A DNA stretch of 64,000 nt from Neoceratodus forsteri (lineage: Eukaryota; Chordata; Ceratodontiformes; Ceratodontidae), in contig CM028136.1 of assembly GCA_016271365.2 (NCBI GenBank), positions 468,718,001-468,782,000 of the forward strand, written 5' to 3'. Below are positions 10,801-23,706 of the stretch, in pieces. The notes beneath the pieces were generated by a model. That model had not been told where the DNA came from. It ran no database searches and saw only the letters and a list, made by a program, of their open reading frames with translations. Within the stretch, counting starts at the first letter, position 1. Every line of letters starts with the position of its first letter. A program made the translations under genes and the position numbers.

Positions 10801-13330
10801 ACCTTCAACTGATGGCCAGTTTAGTGACTGTAGAACACTACAGTGGTGCTCCATAGGAAGTCACCAGCTGCAAAGTGTTCCATCCTGTTATATACGGTTC
10901 TAAGCTTTTGCATCTCCATGCTTCTGATGGAATGTAGTACCGAAGACCAATATAGCAAAGTGGGTAGAAGGGTACCAGTAGAAATCTTTAGCCAAGATTC
11001 CTTAGTGAGAAAGGGGCTTAGAAGATACAAGAGACCTATCTTTTGGTTCAGAGATTTAGTTAGGTGATCAATATGTACTTTGTAGGGGCTGTCTAGATCT
11101 AAGTGCACCCCAAAGTACTTAACAGATTTCACAACCTCAATTGCAGACCCATTTGAGAGAGTAAGTGATAGAATTTGTTTCTTATGGGGACCTAGGCTTT
11201 TAGGGCCATATCGGATGGCCTTTGTCTTTTTGATGTTAAGAACCAGTTTATTGGTATAGAACCAATTCTCAAGTAAATGAAGGTCTTTTCTGAGTAGACC
11301 ATTAAGGTGGACAGTGACATATGAACTATGGTACAATACAGCATCATCTGCGTATAACAGCAGTTTTGCCCTACCTCAGTTTTCAGGCATATACTGTTTA
11401 TGAACAGGGAAAATAATAGAGGTCCCAATATTGAGCCCTGAGGGACACCATCCAGGATGGGGTGTTTATCTGATAGTGAACCTTTCCATTTGACAATTTG
11501 TGACCTACCTGAGAGGTAGTCTGAAAAGTACTGTAGGGACAAGTTATCTAGACCAAGGGATTTCAACTGAGTGATAACTAGTAGTTGGCTTATCAAATTG
11601 AAGGCCTTGGTGAGGTTTATAAAAACTGCACCAGTTAGGAAGCCAGCATCTAGGGCAAAGAAGATATCTGTAGTAAGACAGACCAGAGCAGTATCTGTCC
11701 GGTGATTTTTTCTAAAGCTGTGTTGCTGAGCAGTAAGTAACCATGTTTTTCAATATAATCCTGTATCTAGTTATAGACAATCCACTCCAGCACTTTGCTT
11801 AGAATACAAAGGATGGATATAGGCCAGTAATTCTCTGCTTGCTCATGTGACCCACCTTTATGGATCAGGATTACAAGGGCTACTTTCCATACTATAGGGA
11901 TTTTACCTTCAAGGAGGGATCTGTTATTGAGCCAGGTAATAGAAGTGGCACTGATAGGTGCTGCAATGTTCAGGAGCCTAGGATCCAATTTATCATACCC
12001 TGCAGATCCAGTCGCTTTAACATTCTTAAGATGTCTGAGCACCTCTGTTCTGGATACTATCCTGAAATGGAAGTTTGGGGGGGGGTGTCATCAGTGCACC
12101 TCTGGATGAGTGGAGGTGAGTCAAAGGGATAATTCTTAAATTTCTCAAAGTCTGTAAGGAACATATTAATAGCCATTGTCGAGTCTACAGAGATACTAAG
12201 ATGCTCACCGTTTGCTACAATATCACATTCATCAGGAGTAACATGTCCCTTGAGAAGAGTGTTAATTTGGGACCAGAATCTTTTAGGGTCAGAAAGATTC
12301 TTGTTTCGTAGATTTCTAAGGTACGACCTTTTAGCAGATTTTAGATCCTTTTTACATTTATTTCATAGTTCTCTATATTTCTGCCAATCCTTAGTTTGGT
12401 TAGTGGTCTTGAAGGTACCCCACGCCCTGTCTCTCTCCCTCATTTGATTTTTTTAAGTTCATGGGACAGCCATCTGGATTGCTGCCCTTTGACTGTGATT
12501 TGTTTTAGTGGGGTATGTTTATTTACCACCAATAAAGGGTTTTTTAGTAAAATGTCTAGCGCTGAGTCTAAGCAGGAGGCATGTCTAATTTGTGCCCAAT
12601 TAACTTCAGATACCATTTTAAGGAAGGAGCACATGTCAAATTTTGAGTAATCTCTAGCCCAAAATATTCTGGTTTGGAGTATAGGGTAGTCATTTTTCCA
12701 AGTGCAGAAAGTAGGGGCATGATTGCTTCATGAGTCAGCAAAGGTGCCTGCTAATAGGGTTCGCTCTGGTTTGGTAACAAGGATCCAGTCCAGAGTGGTG
12801 TGATTGTCCATCTTGGTATTCATTCTTGTGGGCTCACTAATGATTTGGGTAACGTTAGTGTCATGCAACACAGACTTTATATCGCCACTGATATGGCGAT
12901 ACCAGTGCAGATTGAAGTCCCCCAGGATTATTCTTTCACTCTGAGGCAGGTCAAGAATTGCTTTAGTCAGAGACTTCAGAGTGGCCTCAGCTATCTTAGG
13001 TGGATTATAAATACATCCTCCCAATAGGGCTTAGTCGCACCTAACAGCAGATTAACAAATACTGCCTCACAGCCAGAATTGGTTAGGGCAGGTATTGTGA
13101 CTAGGGATGCAGTCAGAGAGGACTTAACATACATGATAACTCTACCACCCTTTTTTCCATACGTATCCTGCCTAAAACTGTGAGCCTGGGAAGCTCTGCC
13201 CTATGTGGCTGTATAGATGGTTTGAGCCAGGTTTCAGATATGGCAACTACAGTATGTCCAGAGAATATAGGCTTATCCAGGCTTCCATGTCATGCAACTT
13301 GGGCCTGAGACTGTTATTTTTAGCCCTCTA
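10800..13330 (-). pseudogene. L2-like LINE ORF2 remnant with endonuclease and reverse transcriptase
   Basis: Read on the minus strand from about 13,330: VVAISETWLKP (endonuclease start), GGCIYNPPK, ERIILGDFNLHWY, IISEPTRMNT, TTLDWILV, then reverse-transcriptase blocks SAGYDKLDPRLLNIAAP, VWKVALVILIHKGG, ENYWPISIL, FSDYLSGRSQIVK, VPQGSILGPLLFSLFINS and VKYFGVHLD, ending near 10,821. These are ORF2 landmarks in correct order. The YADD box is degraded (near 11,340) and there are many frameshifts. Sequence style is close to the LINE at the left edge and to that at 41,978-47,088, so all may be one broad L2-like group. Boundaries are approximate and I did not find a site duplication. Confidence 0.85.
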
Positions 13331-15430
13331 GTATTAACCCAGCTTGACATCGTGGATGGCACAATCCTCGTATTGTCACTGGATAGACCAGGATTTAATT
13401 CAATATCTCCAGTCAATAATATTTTCAGAGTCATTAAGAGCTTGACAAGTGACCCAAGGGAGGGGAGGATGGTTCTACACTTACATGCCCTTAAGTAGGC
13501 AGTAATACTATAACAGTTGCCCTCTTTTTTTAGACGGGAAGGATAATTAGAAAAGTATCAAGATTTTCCGGTGGGCAATACATTAAAGAGGGAGGATACT
13601 AGGAGACCATCACCTGTTCATTTTGGAGACCTTTGTAGAGTAATATCCAGTCAGAGCTCAGGACTACCATAACATAAATAAGGGCAGGTATTACTCCTCG
13701 AAGCATCTTGTCCTTTAGATCAAATTAAGATTAATGTCATAGCTAGCTAATATAAAGTCTGATTTCCCACATTGATTATGGCAGACCTCAGCAGTTTTAG
13801 AGAATTGCAAGGAACACAGACCAACCAGCATTTAAAATGTTGACACAATCTATGTTAAATTCAGTTTTCAATAGAACAGAAAATGTACTTAGTATTCCAC
13901 TATGCATAGAATAGAAAACCTGGCTGAAAAAGTAGATCTATTTCAAGTAGATCAAATAGGATTTGGCAGGAGGGGGATGCCTTAAAAAACCCTATGGGCA
14001 CCTTGGAAGGTAACACCAGCCCACGTGTAGGCTAGTAGCAGGATTAACTAGTAGGGGATGGTCTAGAGTGATGCAAGTATACTAACAATTGCAAAATAGT
14101 TATCCAGGTCTAGAACCTTGGGTAGCTGGCTACTAATTACAAAGCTTAAATTGCTGTTGGGTAATGAGCACCAGGGGTATTGAACTTAGATTGCTGAGCA
14201 CATTGATAATATACTGCATTAATTAACAGCACTAAGGAGTGGTGTGTCAGTGAAATGCAGAGTTTGGCTGGGAGAGATCATGAGCCTGAGAATGCAGGAG
14301 CTGGTAAACAGTTATCACCCATCAGGAAGATAGGTGGCAAGCAATTATAAGGAAGCAGCTGAGCCTTAGAATGAGAGCAGCAGTTCCATTGGTAAATTGT
14401 ATGCAGGTGTGGGATGAAGGACTGATAGGGAATACTGACCATGGAAGGGAAAGTGGGAGGCAGGAGGGAAGGTACTTCCTATGCAGCACTGTGCAGCAGC
14501 ATTATGTGCCAAGTTCAAATGTTCTATACCTTCTTGCATGGCGTGTCAGTCCTGGGGCTGGAAGTGGAGAGCTGTACTGTGGTGGTTATAGCATTGACCA
14601 AAACATTTCAACTCATGGAAAAAAAGCTGCACAAATAATGTAAATGACTGGCTGTGGAGGAGAACCATGTGGATGGAAGGACTGGTGCCATCAAAGAGGA
14701 TGGGAGTACCTATACATCCAACAAGGCTCTAGCCACTGTTGCTACATCAGTTTAAAAAAATAGCCTTCTAGCCGCTGTTGCTACATCAATTAAAAAAAAA
14801 TAGTCTGATAATGTGGTTCAAGCATACATAGAACTGTATTACAGCCCTAAATATTAGGATCTTAGTGGCCCTGGAGGGGTTACAGGAGTCTTATCCTCTG
14901 GATTTCTTAGATAATTGGCTGAAAGAGACTTATAGCCTGTACTTAACTAACCTGCTATTAAAAACATACTGCATTTCACCCAGGAGAGCAGCACAACAAA
15001 CAAAAGGGCTGAGAATGCTTCTTCTAGTACTCTCTTCAGCCATCCAGGATTGAATACTGCAAGCAGCCCATGCTTCTAAAGTGATGGGCAGATGGTTCCA
15101 GGGTTCTTTTATTCCCAGATTTGTCATACACTGCTCAAGTCAAAAAAAGGTATTTAATGCAATCAAGAATAAATTGCAGGACATGGAAATTCCACATATT
15201 CTTCTCCATGTATGACTTGAAGTTATAGGAGGTACATGCTCTTATAATTGCACAAATCCCAAGGATGCAGACAGGCTAGTGGAAAAAACAAGAGTCTGAA
15301 CAAGTGGTGAGAGAAGAAGCACCGTCTAGTTCTGAAGAAGATAAGGGTGGATGAACTCAGCCATATAAGTGTTTGGGGTACACCTTTTGTTTGTACTAAA
15401 GTACCATTTATTGAAGCATTAAAGCTCTAG
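13331..15430. other. No recognisable gene; small tandem duplication
   Basis: Mostly AT-rich unassigned DNA. At about 14,727-14,804 a 38-bp segment containing CTGTTGCTACATCA is duplicated in tandem, each copy ending in an A-run and AATAG. Open frames at 14,371-14,643 show no recognisable motif. Confidence 0.5.
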
Positions 15431-15609
15431 ACTATTTTTAACATAGAACTTTTTATTGAACATTTTCAAAATGCAAACCCAAGGAACAAGCAAACAATCA
15501 TAATATAAATGCAATACAGAAAACATAACACGGACACTGGGAGCTTGTAGAAATACAACCAACAATTCCAAAGAATAACAATAATGACACATACTAAACA
15601 TCAAAACTA

Positions 15610-16800
15610 TGTTTCAAATTCTTGTCTCATACACATTTTTGGATTATAATGAAGTTCCCCAATTTAACGTTCTTCAAACTCATTATAACCTTACTGATAG
15701 AGAATTCTTTAGATACTTACAAGTTATAACTTATCTACTTCATAAACATAAGGAATACACTAAATGTCCTAATTCAATTCCAATCTTAATGGCCAAGATA
15801 ATGGATTTCCACAAAACCAATCATGGCGACATGCAATTGGTAACACCTATAGGGGATTGAAGGAATTGGGTACAGATTTGACTTGTTTGATTCTGGATAA
15901 ATGTAATAAGAAACTTTCCATTAATATAGATTATGAGACGTGGATAAAATATGCTATCCCAGTGTACAGGATTACTACTTGCAGCTTGTGGCAGAAGTTT
16001 GCCTGGAAGTATAGATCGTGTTAATTCCTCACTCTGTCTATGCTTATGCATTTTGTGCCACATCATTTAGGGGACTGCTGGCAGAAATATGGATATAACC
16101 CAGCTGATCAAGCCCATATTTCCTATTTTTGGTCCAGTATTGACTTCCTACTGGACAGCAATACTTACCCAATTTGACATCCTCGTCGGCATTTCATTCC
16201 TGATTACCCCAGAGTTTATCTTGACATCTATCCCTCCGTCCGATTGTTGATTATCTCATAAGTCCCTTCTCTGGACTTATATTTCAGCAGGCAAGAAGGC
16301 AATAACTCACTTTTGGATGAAACCAGAACGGCCAACACTGGGGTCATGGCATCATATTATGACTGAAATATATTCCATGGAAAAACTTTCTGTGACCCAT
16401 CAAAATACTTTAGAGAAATTTATGATACAATGGCAACCATTGGTGCTTTATTATGTAACTGAGGTGACTATTGGCTGCCATAACACTGTGCTGTGGTACT
16501 GCCCTTGATTCCTGTGAGAGAACAGCACCCTTCGTAACATTTTCACGCTTATAGCCTACACATGGATATTGTAAAGGATACATCCTGTGTCAGAGAGCCA
16601 TATATCACCCTGCCTCTTATGCTATTTTTGTCAACCCTGCAAAAGTTTATCTTCTGGGAGTGTCCACCCTTTATTTGTAACATGTTGTACTGGAAATGTA
16701 GATGCTGTCTAACTGACATGTTTGCTTTATCTGTTGAACTATGTATTGTACTTTGATTTGTCTCTGTGTGTCAATAAACTTCAAGTATACATGAAAAAAA
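15610..16800 (+). pseudogene. L1-like LINE 3' fragment inserted in the opposite orientation
   Basis: The plus strand carries an L1 ORF2 C-terminal region in degraded form: FFRYLQVITYLLH near 15,700, YEIWIK-like WIKYAIP near 15,940, HISYFWSSIDFL near 16,125, and RPTLGSWHHIM with YSMEKLSVTHQNTLEKF at about 16,320-16,420. A 3' UTR with CAATAAACTTC follows and the copy ends in AAAAAAAA at about 16,793-16,801. It lies inside the 3' part of a minus-strand L1-like copy, so it is a later, 5'-truncated insertion. Confidence 0.75.
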
Positions 16801-19206
16801 ATTTGTTTCAAAAACAATGACGAGATCTTAACTTGTGGGAGACCGGATATATTTGTCAAGAAAATCAACTATGCACTATAGTAGGGAATCTCAGATAAGG
16901 TCTGCATAGAAAATAAATGAAGAAAGGGACTCACAAAGAGGCCAGGCACTGAGAAAGGCAAATAAAGGAAGAGCAGTGATCCGGTTGTTTACATAGATGT
17001 TGGGGGTTATGAAGTTGGAGTAGGGGGACAGAGCAGAGACAAGAATGCAAAAAGGATCCCACTTACTATGATACAAGTCATATTTGCCAGTAGTCACCAA
17101 GGAAAGTCTTCCAAAGAGGGCTAATTTAGAAAGAGATGAGTGCAGGTAAGCAGTGATAGAAGAGTGGTAAGCTTCCATCACATAAGAAGCAAGCATTTAG
17201 CCTCCATTGGTGCTGCCAAAAGCCAACATTACTGGGGCTTGGATAGTGAGGAAACACAAGTAGCAAGCCCCAAAACCACTAGTTCTGGTGAATATGGTAT
17301 GGGCATGTCCAATATCTTAGAGCAATCAGACAAAGCATCATGCCACCAATTTGTGAGTTTCAGGCAGCTCCAATGGATATGAAGAAGACCCACCTCAGGT
17401 TGGAAACACCTCCAGAATGCAGGGTCTGGAGATAAATCTAAAAAGTGTACTACCTGAGGGGATTCTGTACCATCTATGTAGGATCTTTAAATGGATCAAA
17501 CAGCTCCTGGCATCTCTATGAGCATGATGCACGATTGACACACCTAAGACCCATTGCTCAGGAGGCATATTCTTGCCATGGTCCCATTTCCATCTGTCCT
17601 TGCTCTTATCTAGTATGGATGGTTGAGCATCCCATATGGTAGAATATGTTTTACCTGCCTAGCCCCTGGTTCTGACCATGGAATGAAGCTTCTGCAGCCA
17701 TAGCCAGGGGGACTGGGGGAATAACCTTTTCTCAAAAGAGCAAATCATAGCCCTAAGTTGCAAAAAAACACCAAAAATCAATTTTGGGGAGACCAGTTTT
17801 GTCCTGCAATTCTTGAAAGGAAAGAAGGGCATCAGAATGTGATAAATAAATATTGGCCACTGTATACATGCCTCTCTTCCCAGTCTTTCCATCGAACTGG
17901 TTTGCCCCCGATAAGAATATTAGGATTTGTCCACAGGTACGTGAGAGACTTAGGAGGGAATCTAGATAGTTTAGGCACTGCAGTAAGCACCAGGCATTTG
18001 TCCTAAGCCTGTAATGTAATAAGTATGACTGGATGTATTGCATCCCTGCCAGGAGGTTTGTGTCCTAGTAAGATGCCAAGGTAGGGAATAGCTACTGCAT
18101 CCATCTCCAATTAGACCAACTGTTGAGAATCCATCGATGGAGCAGTAAGCCATCAATAAGCCTGGGTCATGTGATATGCCAAGGCATATCCTTCAAACCA
18201 GGGCAGCCCAAAACTGCTCATGGACCAGTGAGCTCACAGTTTTGCTTTATTAAGTTGGAGAGGTTTGCCTTCCCACAAGGAGTGACTGCTAAGATTGTCA
18301 ATCCTGCAGAAAATGTTAATGAGAATAGAAAGTGGGAGGTTGCCAAATAGGCAAATTTCAGGAGAACAAACATGCACATGGTTTAAATTTCCCTGTGATG
18401 GTGAGATGCAACTCAAGCCACCAACAGATATCTTGATCTAATGCAGAGAGCAGGGGCAAAAAATTAGCTCTGATCAGTTCCTTCCTTTTAGTGGCAATCT
18501 GGACTCCCAGGTATTTAAACCGCTTCCCAGCCCATTTGATCTGCATCCTGGAACAGCTGCTGCTGCTGTCACAAAGGATGTTCAACAGAGATAAGGTGGT
18601 CTTTCTCAGGTTTACCACAAGACTAGACAGAGTCATCAATTGAGTAAGGATTCTTAAGGTCGGGTGGCATGAATCCATCAGGGATTCCATTATGATGAGG
18701 AGATCATCTGTATATGTGTGTGCAATATAGGGAGAGCCTCCCACTTGTATACCACATATCGCCATGGATGCCAACAATTTACAAGACAGGGGTTCAGGGC
18801 CAATAAGAAGAGAAGGGGAGAAAGGGGACATCCCTGGTACATACCCTGCTGAAGAGTAAAGGGGGAAGATACGTTATGATTAATTAAGACAACAGCACAT
18901 GGACCATTGTAAAGTAAATGCACCCACTTACTAAAGGAGGGACCAAAACCGCACAATTCCAAAACATTGTGCATGTAGCCCCACTCCACTGAATTAAATG
19001 CCTTGCAGAAATCAACTGTGAGAGATGCTATTAGGGTACAGGTGGCGTGGGCATGGAGTTTTAGATTAAACAAAGTGTGGAGGTGGTCTGATCCTGATTT
19101 CCCTTTAGAAAAGCCAATCTGAGTATGGTGCATCAGGCTGGGAAGTGCATTCTCAAGTCAAGAGGCTTGGGCCTTGGCAAGAATTTTGGTGTCTGCAGAG
19201 TTAAGA

Positions 19207-19658
19207 AGAAGAAGAGTCAGGATTTATATAGCGCTTTTCATACACAGTACCCCAAAGTGCTTTACAAGCAATGCTAGAATTGTAGTGAAGTGACTGAATG
19301 TGTGGTGTCGGCCATATCGCACATCATCACCCACACACAGCCTGGATAATTGCATGAACCGGTTTATGGGAAGGGGAATGTTAGCTAGGACACTGGGAAT
19401 GCTCACTGCTCTTTGCGAAAAGTGCCCTGGGTTCTTTTACTTCCACCTGGACACCCACCAGGACAACACCAGGATGAGCAGAAGGGACCTCAGTTTAACA
19501 TCTCATCCTAAGGACGGCACACCCCAGCACTACAGCACCCCCAATAGTGAACTCGGATGGCAGCGATTTTTAGGTGCAAGTCCAATCCCAGTGTGGGACA
19601 AGAACCCATGATCTTCTGGTCCAGAGGTGGATGTGCTACCAACTGAGCCACGCTGACA
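19207..19658 (-). mobile_element. tRNA-derived SINE, family B, inside the L1-like ORF2
   Basis: Minus-strand orientation. The A-box TGGCTCAGTTGGTAGCA lies at 19,634-19,650 and a diverged B-box GGGTTCTTGTCCC at 19,595-19,607. The body contains GGATGAGATGTTAAAC and the tail contains AAAGCGCTATATAAATCC followed by CTTCTTCTT. The element interrupts the ORF2 codons between ANIHLISL and NSADTKIL. A CTTAA motif occurs at both edges and may be a site duplication. A second copy is at 28,272-28,727. Confidence 0.85.
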
Positions 19659-19947
19659 CCTAAATTAAGTGAGATGAGATGAATATTGGCACAGTTCAGG
19701 GGGCCATTGGATTTCTTAGGGAAAAGAGATATAACAGCTTCTTGTAAAGTAGGGAGAAGACACTGCTCCAAGTGGACCTCATTTAATGCAGCAAGAAGCA
19801 GAGGGATGACAGCTATGGACTTCTAAAAACTGCCCTATGGACTGTTTAAAATGAGTGGGGTTAGATTTTGATCATCCCATTGAATCTGGGCCTTAAAAGA
19901 TGAACAATTTCAGAGTATTTCAAAGCATATTACAGTTGGAGTTTCTT

Positions 19948-19950
<3 letters not shown>

Positions 19951-20004
<54 letters not shown>
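19951..20004. repeat. (CA)n microsatellite
   Basis: A long CA run with one interruption near 19,980, followed by a short TA run. Confidence 0.97.
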
Positions 20005-20011
<7 letters not shown>

Positions 20012-20015
20012 AGGG

Positions 20016-20172
20016 ATATACAATGGTGAGCTGTCAGATAAATGATTTATCTACACAAGTGCTGTTTGACCTCAGGTAACCTCATGAGTGGTGCAAGCCT
20101 CGAGTGAGGAGTCCGTGGTCAAACAGCACAAGTGTAGATAAATCATTTATCTGACAGCTCACCGTTGTATAT
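20016..20172. repeat. Long near-perfect hairpin, 56-bp arms
   Basis: Arms 20,016-20,071 and 20,117-20,172 are complementary at 53 of 56 positions by my count. They include the palindrome AGATAAATGATTTATCT. The 45-bp loop holds an inner stem CCTCAT/GTGAGG. Such a structure is typical of recently inserted foldback or MITE-like elements, or of a terminal hairpin of a larger element. Confidence 0.9.
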
Positions 20173-20311
20173 TTCATTTATGCAATAGGGATGCTTTCTA
20201 TCACTGCAGGAACATTTGGTTTTGACTGTTTAGCTTTTTTTTAAATGATAATTTCTGGGAGTTTTGGTTAACTTTCCTAGAATATATCTGCCTAGCATAG
20301 TGATTGCTATT

Positions 20312-20765
20312 AAATGAAACATCACTCATTTTCTAGAAAATGTCTTGCTTAGCAAATGTTATGCTCACAGTACCATGCTACCTTTTTCATTTTAAAGTTA
20401 TTCACATAATTTTGTCAAAAAAGGAAAAGAAAATAGAATTTTATGCTGTTTTTTTGCTAATTATAAAAAACCTAAAAGGTATCCATAAATGAAACACCAC
20501 TCATTTTGTAGATATTTTTGTGCTGAACATTTTTCGTGTTCACAGTACCATGCTGTCATTTTTTGTTTTAAAGTTATTCACATTTGTTTGTCAAAAAAGT
20601 GAACAAAAAATTACATTTTTTCCTGCTTTTTTGCTAATTATAAAAAATCTATAATGTATCTATACATGAAACACCACTCATTTTGTAGATAATTTTGTGC
20701 TGAGCAATTTTCATGCTCACAGTACCATGCTATCTTTTTTCATTTTAAAGTTATTCCCATTTGAA
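20312..20765. repeat. ~176-bp tandem repeat, about 2.5 copies
   Basis: Units begin near 20,312, 20,487 and 20,665. Each starts ATGAAACAYCACTCATTTT, continues through TCACAGTACCATGCT and TTTTAAAGTTATTC, and the first two end in TTTTTTGCTAATTATAAAAA. The array lies between the long hairpin at 20,016 and a perfect short hairpin at 20,848, so it is probably the body of one non-autonomous element. Confidence 0.9.
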
Positions 20766-20847
20766 TATGGTTAGTACTGCTTCTGAGGCCGAACATTCTA
20801 AATGAATTCTAAAGAGATTTGTGACATAATAACTGTGTGTATAAATG

Positions 20848-20885
20848 GTCACTGTATGTATAAATTTATTTATACATACAGTGAC
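20848..20885. repeat. Perfect 17-bp-arm hairpin
   Basis: GTCACTGTATGTATAAA and its exact complement are separated by 4 nt. It is followed by AGATAAATGCATTTATC, which echoes the GATAAATGATTTATC palindrome in the long hairpin at 20,016. That suggests inverted termini of one element spanning about 20,013-20,930. Confidence 0.9.
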
Positions 20886-20931
20886 TTAGATAAATGCATT
20901 TATCACACTGAATATATGTCCACCCCACTGC

Positions 20932-20951
20932 ATATATATATATATATATAT
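20932..20951. repeat. (TA)n microsatellite
   Basis: A short run of TA dinucleotides. Confidence 0.95.
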
Positions 20952-20952
20952 G

Positions 20953-22607
20953 GAGTGTGATATGTTAAATGTTTAACTTTATTTGGTTTTGGTTTTTTTA
21001 ATCACAAACCTGGTCTGGAGACTAGCAAGTACTACCTCTATATGCTCCAATTTCTACTTATTTCACTAATGCGTACTGTAGATGGAAGGTTGAGGGACAT
21101 TGTGCTGCTCACTGTCTCCAACATATTTTGGCACTTTTCTTTGACCAGTCTACATGGAGGTTTTGTCAGAACACATAAAAAGACTTCCTTCTGTTCCTGT
21201 TCTTTTTTGTTGTATTATCTAAGATTAGGGATATAAGGATGTTTTGAATATGTTTGTGGGATAACTTGAAATATTTAAAATCTCAGCCAGATAGAAACAC
21301 TGGGACCAAAGTCTGTCTTTAAAGATCAATGACAACTATTTTACACATTGTTAAAGAAAAGCCTGAATTCAAGTCCCTGAATCATGAGTAGTGTTTCCTG
21401 AAAATGTCACAGTATTTGGTTTTGTGGCGTTCTTTAAATCAGCATTTGCTAACTTGAACTGCACTAACTGGAAACAGTCAGACTGTTTCTGTCCCTCTGA
21501 CTGAGCCATGGAGAGTGATGACACCATATGCAAAGTATTACAGTATAAATAAAAAGTAAAAAAGTGACCAAACCCTTTTTCTAGTTTTATGCTGTGCATC
21601 CCAGTTAAATTGTGTTTCCAATGTTTTAATGGGATTGCCTTCTAATAATTAAAAAAAACAGTCATACAAATATATCTCTGAAAAAACATAAATGAAACTG
21701 AACAGTGACACTATTTGTCCAACCGCTGTGTTATTAACAATGAAATGTTAGAATCTGGGATCAATTCAGCACTGCTCATGCTAGGAGAGAGAACAACTGA
21801 AGCTATCAAGAAATGATTATGAACAAAGCCAAGTTAATTATACAGGGCATACTCAGCTGCCCTAATTAAGGCCCCAGTTCTATATTACTAGCTTGGTAAT
21901 AGGTTTTTCCTTTTAAATTGTGAATAGATCCAGTGCAGTTTGCCTGGTGAACAAATAATAGGATCACTGTGCCAGAAAGAATCAGATTAGGGAAAATAAT
22001 TATTCACCAATGCTATGTTTCCCCTGATTAGTATAATTCTGTCTCTCTCTCTCTCTCTCTCTCTCACTCTCACTCTCACTCTCTTTTTTTCTCTCCTGGC
22101 CAGAGAAAGCAAGAATAATTGTTCACTCTACTCTTGAAAATGGTCCTCTGGAACCAATGCTATGAACAGCAAATTCATATTTTATTGCATCTGGCACAAC
22201 AAATCATACTTCGATGGGATCATAATTAAAAGGAACTTTAGGCAGCCTTTCTTCTAAAAATGTAATAAACCTGGTACTGATACAAAGCTTTTTATGATCT
22301 ACTGTCCCCTGTTTATGTATTCCTTTAATACAGGTTAGCATTGAGATCATTTGTTTTGAAGGCATTTTGACAGGAAAGAAAGTAGCGGAGAATTGTAGAC
22401 TAATGTCTAAATATCTATGGACATCTTTAAATGTCTTCTGTTTAGCCCTGGGCTCAGCATCCACTCTCATGATTTTGGTCTTTTGTCATGTTTTCATGTT
22501 TTATTAAAGCCTAAAAATATTTAAAAAAACTAGAAAACTAGGCAACCAATAAAAAGCTCACAAAACACAGCTACAGTGTATGTTTCAATATAGCAACATC
22601 ATATATG

Positions 22608-22658
<51 letters not shown>

Positions 22659-23706
22659 GAGAGAGAGAGAGAGAGATAGAGAGAGGCAGAGATAGAGAGA
22701 GAGAAAAAGAGAGAGAGAATAGAGGGAGAAAGAAAAAGGGACCATGTCTGTCCGCCTATCAATTCACACATACCCCCAAAATGCTAAGCAACATGGGACA
22801 TATATACAAATCACCACAAAAAATTTGGCTGGTTCTGCTTTAAGCAGGAATGCATGGTGCCAAAGGATGTCTCACATAGTCTGCATTGGGTCAGAACAGA
22901 AAATATGTATTACATGGTTAGGTCTTTTTCCCTCATATTAAAATGGTGATTTATTCCCTCACATTGCATTCTAAGTATGTGTCATATACAACTTACTGTG
23001 CCATCATCAATACACTAATCGGTCATTTATGACATCAACAACTGATAGCTTTCTAAATTTCTTACTGCAGCATCAAAACCAGACTTCCATAATAAAAGGG
23101 TTTCGCAAAAGTTTTAAGGGACATCCCAGTCACATTTTCCCTAACAGGACCATTTCAGAAAACAAAGCAAGCAAGTTTGAATGCACCCCCACCCCTTTTT
23201 CAAACCAAGGGACAGATATTAGAAATGGCCATGATTGCCGCAAACTCCAATTGCACCAAAGATATGGTGCACTGGGCTTACGGCAATCTAAAGCTATTTT
23301 CTATCTCTTGCTGCAATTAATGCAAGTGTGACCATCTTTCTGTGGTCTAGCTTGTGTCAATACCAGGCACCATTTTCACAGAACTTATGCATGAGATATG
23401 GTGCAAACTGCTTTAAAGAGGGTACGCTGTTGTAACTGCATCCGAGATTGTAAAATCAGGCACAGTTGTGGCAAATGGGTATGGCACATGAAAAGGGTTT
23501 GAGGCAGGGCTTTATGCAAGCTCATGCCACCTTCTGAAAATCCAGCCCCAGGACTTTTTCTAAAGCAAAGCAAAATAAAGCAGTTTGAATATATCCCTAC
23601 CCTTTTTTCTAACCAGGACTTTTTCATAAAACAGAGCAAAACCAATTAGTCTGAATGTTCCCACTAAACAGCTTTTTCAAAATAGCACCTTTCTATTACA
23701 TGCAAA
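20953..23706. other. No recognisable gene; simple repeats
   Basis: Mostly AT-rich. Contains a (CT)n tract at 22,040-22,084 and a compound (TG)n(GA)n tract at 22,610-22,735. A minus-strand open frame at 22,204-22,470 (88 codons) has a protein-like look but no motif I recognise. 23,100-23,700 holds loosely repeated A-rich blocks with CAGGACTTTTTC, which reappear in weaker form near 31,190-31,330. Confidence 0.5.

Larger units (their letters stand above)
15430..19900 (-). pseudogene. L1-like LINE ORF2 remnant (host of later insertions)
   Basis: The minus strand from about 19,900 to 16,810 encodes a broken L1-type ORF2: AVISLFPKKSNGPLNCAN, then after a SINE insertion TKILAKAQAS, HTQIGFSKGKSGSDHLHTL, VDFCKAFNSVEWGY, GFGPSFSKWVHLLYNGP, QGCPLSPLLF and the catalytic box YTDDLLI. 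The C-terminal region follows, including FQELQDKTGLPKIDFW and a WDPF block near 17,060. The 3' end appears at 15,440-15,470, where the minus strand reads AATAAAAAG. It is separated from the rest by an inserted plus-strand L1 fragment. The 5' part (ORF1, endonuclease) is missing, and stops and shifts are frequent. Confidence 0.8.

Noticed and set aside
14727..14804. Short direct repeats as a possible CRISPR-like array
   Set aside because: Only two copies of 38 bp directly abutting, without spacers, in a vertebrate-type genome.
22204..22470. 88-codon minus-strand frame with protein-like composition
   Set aside because: I recognise no family and there is no supporting gene structure around it.
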